A stretch of 16,501 nucleotides of DNA from Prevotella sp. UBA4339 (GTDB taxonomy: Bacteria > Bacteroidota > Bacteroidia > Bacteroidales > Bacteroidaceae). Positions 14,535 to 16,501 of this stretch are shown here, piece by piece (within the stretch, counting starts at the first letter, position 1; every line of letters starts with the position of its first letter). The notes under the pieces were generated by a model that worked only from the letters and a program-made list of their open reading frames with translations, did not search any database and was not told the origin of the DNA. A program made the position numbers and the translations under genes. The stretch spans positions 1 to 16,501 of the forward strand of contig DGTJ01000071.1 in NCBI GenBank assembly GCA_002393725.1. The letters run 5' to 3'.

Positions 14535-15701
14535 TTAATTGAAATAGTTCTTGAAACGCCGGAAAATAGAGTCACGGGTAATCTTGTCGCCTTTGAAGTT
14601 GTCGCTTCTCTTGAATTTCTCGATAGCCTCCTTCTCTTCACGACTGAGAGTCTTTGGCACATAGACACTGATGTTTACCACCATGTCGCCCTTGCCGCTT
14701 CCATATCCTTGTACCACCGGCAGTCCTTTTCCACGAAGGCGAAGGGTCTTTCCTGGCTGGGTACCGCTGTCGAGCTTCACCTTGAGTCGTGTTCCGTCGA
14801 TGGTCGGAATCTCGACATCTCCTCCCAGAGCTGCTGTAGGGAAGTCGAGCAACAGGTTGTAGATCAGATCATTGCCGTCGCGAACGAAAGTGTCATTATC
14901 CTCTTCTTCGATGTATACCTGGATATCTCCACTTATGCCATTATGCTTACCTGCATTACCTTTTCCGGGAACGTTGACAACCATTCCTTCAGCAACACCA
15001 GCAGGTATGTTTATCTCAACGACTTCTTCGCCTTTCTCGACACCTGTACCACCACAGTGCTTACATTTGTTCTTGATGATCTGACCTTCACCACCGCAGG
15101 TAGGGCATACACTCTGCTGCTGCATCATTCCGAAGATGCTTTGAGTGGTGTGAGTGATAACACCTTGTCCGTGACATGTTGGACAAGTCTCCTTTCCGCT
15201 TCCTGCCTCAGCTCCAGAACCATGGCAATGAGGGCAGGGGATATCCTTTCTGACTTTGAATTTCTTTGTTACGCCTTTGTTGATTTCTTCTAATGAGAGT
15301 TTTACCTTGAGGCGCAAGTCGCTGCCCCGATGCTGCTGTGACCTACGCTGTCCACCGCCACCGAATCCTCCGAATCCGTGTCCACCGAAGATATCCCCGA
15401 ACATCGAGAATATATCATCCATGTTCATAGAAGCTCCACCGAATCCGCTGAAGTCAAAACCTCCGGCCCCGCCTCCAGGTCCGGCAAAACCGAACTGGTC
15501 ATATTGCTGACGAGTCTTCGGGTCGTGCAGTACGTTATATGCTTCTGCTGCTTCCTTGAACTTCTCCTCAGCCTCCTTGTCGCCAGGGTTGCGGTCAGGG
15601 TGGTATTTGATGGCTATCTTTCGATACGCCTTCTTAATCTCGTCTTCTGATGCGCCTTTGTCGACGCCCAGCACTTCATAATAGTCACGTTTTTGTGCCA
15701 T
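14535..15701 (-). CDS. dnaJ: Chaperone protein DnaJ (Hsp40)
   Basis: DnaJ delivers unfolded proteins to DnaK and stimulates its ATPase. This is a full class A DnaJ of 388 residues. It has a J domain at about 5-70 with the essential HPD at 34-36, and a Gly/Phe-rich linker at about 71-120. The zinc domain holds four CxxCxGxG repeats at 156-163, 173-180, 199-206 and 213-220. A substrate-binding C-terminal region runs from about 225, including GDMVVNISVYVPKTLS. All eight cysteines are intact. It follows grpE by 25 bases and precedes folC by 12. The start has an unusually recognisable AAGGAG for this lineage, 11 bases upstream of the ATG. No dnaK lies in the window. Confidence 0.98.
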   Translation of the reverse strand: MAQKRDYYEVLGVDKGASEDEIKKAYRKIAIKYHPDRNPGDKEAEEKFKEAAEAYNVLHDPKTRQQYDQFGFAGPGGGAGGFDFSGFGGASMNMDDIFSMFGDIFGGHGFGGFGGGGQRRSQQHRGSDLRLKVKLSLEEINKGVTKKFKVRKDIPCPHCHGSGAEAGSGKETCPTCHGQGVITHTTQSIFGMMQQQSVCPTCGGEGQIIKNKCKHCGGTGVEKGEEVVEINIPAGVAEGMVVNVPGKGNAGKHNGISGDIQVYIEEEDNDTFVRDGNDLIYNLLLDFPTAALGGDVEIPTIDGTRLKVKLDSGTQPGKTLRLRGKGLPVVQGYGSGKGDMVVNISVYVPKTLSREEKEAIEKFKRSDNFKGDKITRDSIFRRFKNYFN

Positions 15702-15712
15702 ATAATATTATT

Positions 15713-15718
15713 CTCCTT
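15713..15718 (-). promoter_or_regulatory. Shine-Dalgarno-like site of dnaJ
   Basis: The minus strand reads AAGGAG 11 bases before the dnaJ ATG. It is the one clear purine-rich match to the 16S anti-Shine-Dalgarno sequence among the gene starts here; the others sit in AT-rich spacers. The distance is slightly longer than ideal. It supports the chosen start. Confidence 0.5.
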
Positions 15719-15726
15719 ATATCATT

Positions 15727-16305
15727 TTACTGGCCAACAGCTACTTTTGCATGGCGGATGACCTTGTCGTTAAGCTTATAACCTTTTTGCAGACAGTCGA
15801 TTACCTTTCCTTTCTTGTCGTCACCCATTCCCGGGACCATAGCGACGGCCTCGTGTACGTCAGTGTCGAAGTCGGCATTCTCAGTCTCGATGATGCTTAC
15901 CCCCTGAGCCTCGAGTGTCTTGATGAATTTCTGATGGATCAAGTCCATTCCTTCACGGAGCACTTTCGGGTCATCAGTCTTTGCGCCATTCTCGATGGCT
16001 CTCTCCATATCGTCGATGATGGGCAGAATGGTTGTTATGACTTTCTCGCCACCATTGAGGATGAGTTCGGCACGCTCCTTCAGTGTGCGCTTACGGTAGT
16101 TGTCAAACTCAGCTGCTTTGTATAGCATCTGCGTCTTCAGCTCCTCAATCTCTTTCTGTGCCTTTTCCAACGGGTCTTCCTCAGTATCCTCTGAGTTCAC
16201 TGTCTCTTCTGTCGCTTCAGACTCATCTGCCTTTTTGTCAGTCTCTTCCACTGGATCCTCTTTCTGAGTGTCCTCGTTTTCAATATTGATATCTTTTTCT
16301 GTCAT
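15727..16305 (-). CDS. grpE: Nucleotide exchange factor GrpE
   Basis: GrpE releases ADP from DnaK and so completes the DnaK-DnaJ cycle. The 192-residue protein has a long acidic, disordered N terminus (about 1-48, rich in E, D and T). A coiled-coil dimerisation helix follows at about 48-95, including LYKAAEFDNYRKRTLKE, whose NYRKR is a family landmark. A C-terminal beta domain closes with KLNDKVIRHAKVAVGQ, and MDLIHQKFIKTLEAQGV (about 125-141) is also typical. It lies 25 bases upstream of dnaJ and 55 bases after the ABC-F gene. No heat-shock operator (CIRCE-like inverted repeat) is visible in that 55-base gap. Confidence 0.97.
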   Translation of the reverse strand: MTEKDINIENEDTQKEDPVEETDKKADESEATEETVNSEDTEEDPLEKAQKEIEELKTQMLYKAAEFDNYRKRTLKERAELILNGGEKVITTILPIIDDMERAIENGAKTDDPKVLREGMDLIHQKFIKTLEAQGVSIIETENADFDTDVHEAVAMVPGMGDDKKGKVIDCLQKGYKLNDKVIRHAKVAVGQ

Positions 16306-16360
16306 AATAGCAATTAATTTATTCGTTAACGGTATAGCAGCAAAATCTGTGCCACTGTTG

Positions 16361-16501
16361 TTATGAGTACATCTTTTCTTTCTGTTCCTTTATCTGTTCG
16401 TCGTAGATGTAGTCATCATACGTCATGAGTTTGTCGATGGTGCCCTTTGGAGTCAGTTCTATGATTCTGTCAGCCACGGTGTTGATAAATTCATGGTCGT
16501 G
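16361..16501 (-). CDS. ABC-F family ATPase, C-terminal end (partial)
   Basis: Only the last 46 codons and the stop lie in the window; the gene runs off the right edge. The translation begins HDHEFINTVADRIIELTP and ends KEQKEKMYS. The opening matches the H-switch segment of the second ATPase domain of ABC-F proteins (commonly SHDREFI, here with His for Arg), followed by the usual strand and short C-terminal tail. ABC-F proteins are soluble, ribosome-associated ATPases involved in translation or antibiotic protection; a YbiT-like housekeeping member is the most probable. The subfamily cannot be settled from this fragment. The stop is 55 bases before the grpE start. Confidence 0.85.
   Translation of the reverse strand, partial: HDHEFINTVADRIIELTPKGTIDKLMTYDDYIYDEQIKEQKEKMYS

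Noticed and set aside
14499..15293. Plus-strand open frame (264 codons) opposite dnaJ and the folC start
   Set aside because: It is a shadow of the strongly biased dnaJ sequence. Its translation is hydrophobic and Cys/Ser-rich with no known motif.
16306..16360. Heat-shock operator or promoter before grpE
   Set aside because: The 55-base gap shows no CIRCE-type inverted repeat and no TAnnTTTG box, so I cannot place a control site.
1..16501. CRISPR array, tRNA or rRNA genes, insertion sequences, phage or toxin-antitoxin genes
   Set aside because: I saw no regularly spaced repeats, tRNA-like cloverleaf, transposase or integrase motifs, or terminal repeats. Nearly all sequence is taken up by intact metabolic and chaperone genes.

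Overview
The window comes from a Bacteroidetes genome, most likely Prevotella or a close relative. The signs are a Nudix-type arabinose regulator of the Bacteroides AraR kind, a FucP/GluP-type sugar transporter next to galK, AT-rich translation starts mostly without Shine-Dalgarno sequences, and candidate promoters of the TTTG/TAnnTTTG type. GC content is moderate, about 45-50% by eye. Every gene I can support lies on the minus strand, so transcription runs from high to low coordinates. Genes fill almost the whole window, and no gene-free stretch exceeds about 170 bases.

In transcription order there are three blocks. (1) 16501-13209: the 3' end of an ABC-F ATPase gene, then grpE, dnaJ and folC, a housekeeping group for protein folding and folate polyglutamylation. 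(2) 13099-9505: a cytoplasmic aldose 1-epimerase (galM), a GluP-type sugar/H+ symporter and galactokinase (galK). This galactose uptake and entry operon has a candidate promoter at 13119-13149 and a hairpin-plus-T-tract terminator at 9407-9460. (3) 9333-33: a lipoprotein aldose 1-epimerase, an SGLT-type Na+/sugar symporter, the regulator araR, araD, araA, an FGGY kinase placed as the L-ribulokinase, and a secreted GH51 alpha-L-arabinofuranosidase. A candidate promoter for this block lies at 9376-9405, just past the galK terminator.

Together, blocks 2 and 3 form a salvage route for the two sugars of arabinogalactan and pectin side chains. The exported GH51 enzyme frees L-arabinose and the lipoprotein mutarotase equilibrates anomers outside the cytoplasm. 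The Na+ symporter and the MFS symporter import sugars. AraA, the kinase and AraD turn L-arabinose into D-xylulose 5-phosphate, while cytoplasmic GalM and GalK start galactose metabolism. AraR presumably senses L-arabinose through a catalytically degenerate Nudix domain.

The coding content is recognisable and I see no new enzyme system. The parts most worth a second look are non-coding. One is the nested inverted-repeat leader between araA and the kinase (3222-3350), which includes a 14-base stretch complementary to the kinase start region. The other is the near-perfect 17-base-arm palindrome between the two sugar operons (9424-9460), followed by a promoter candidate whose -7 box sits inside a small palindrome (9375-9384).
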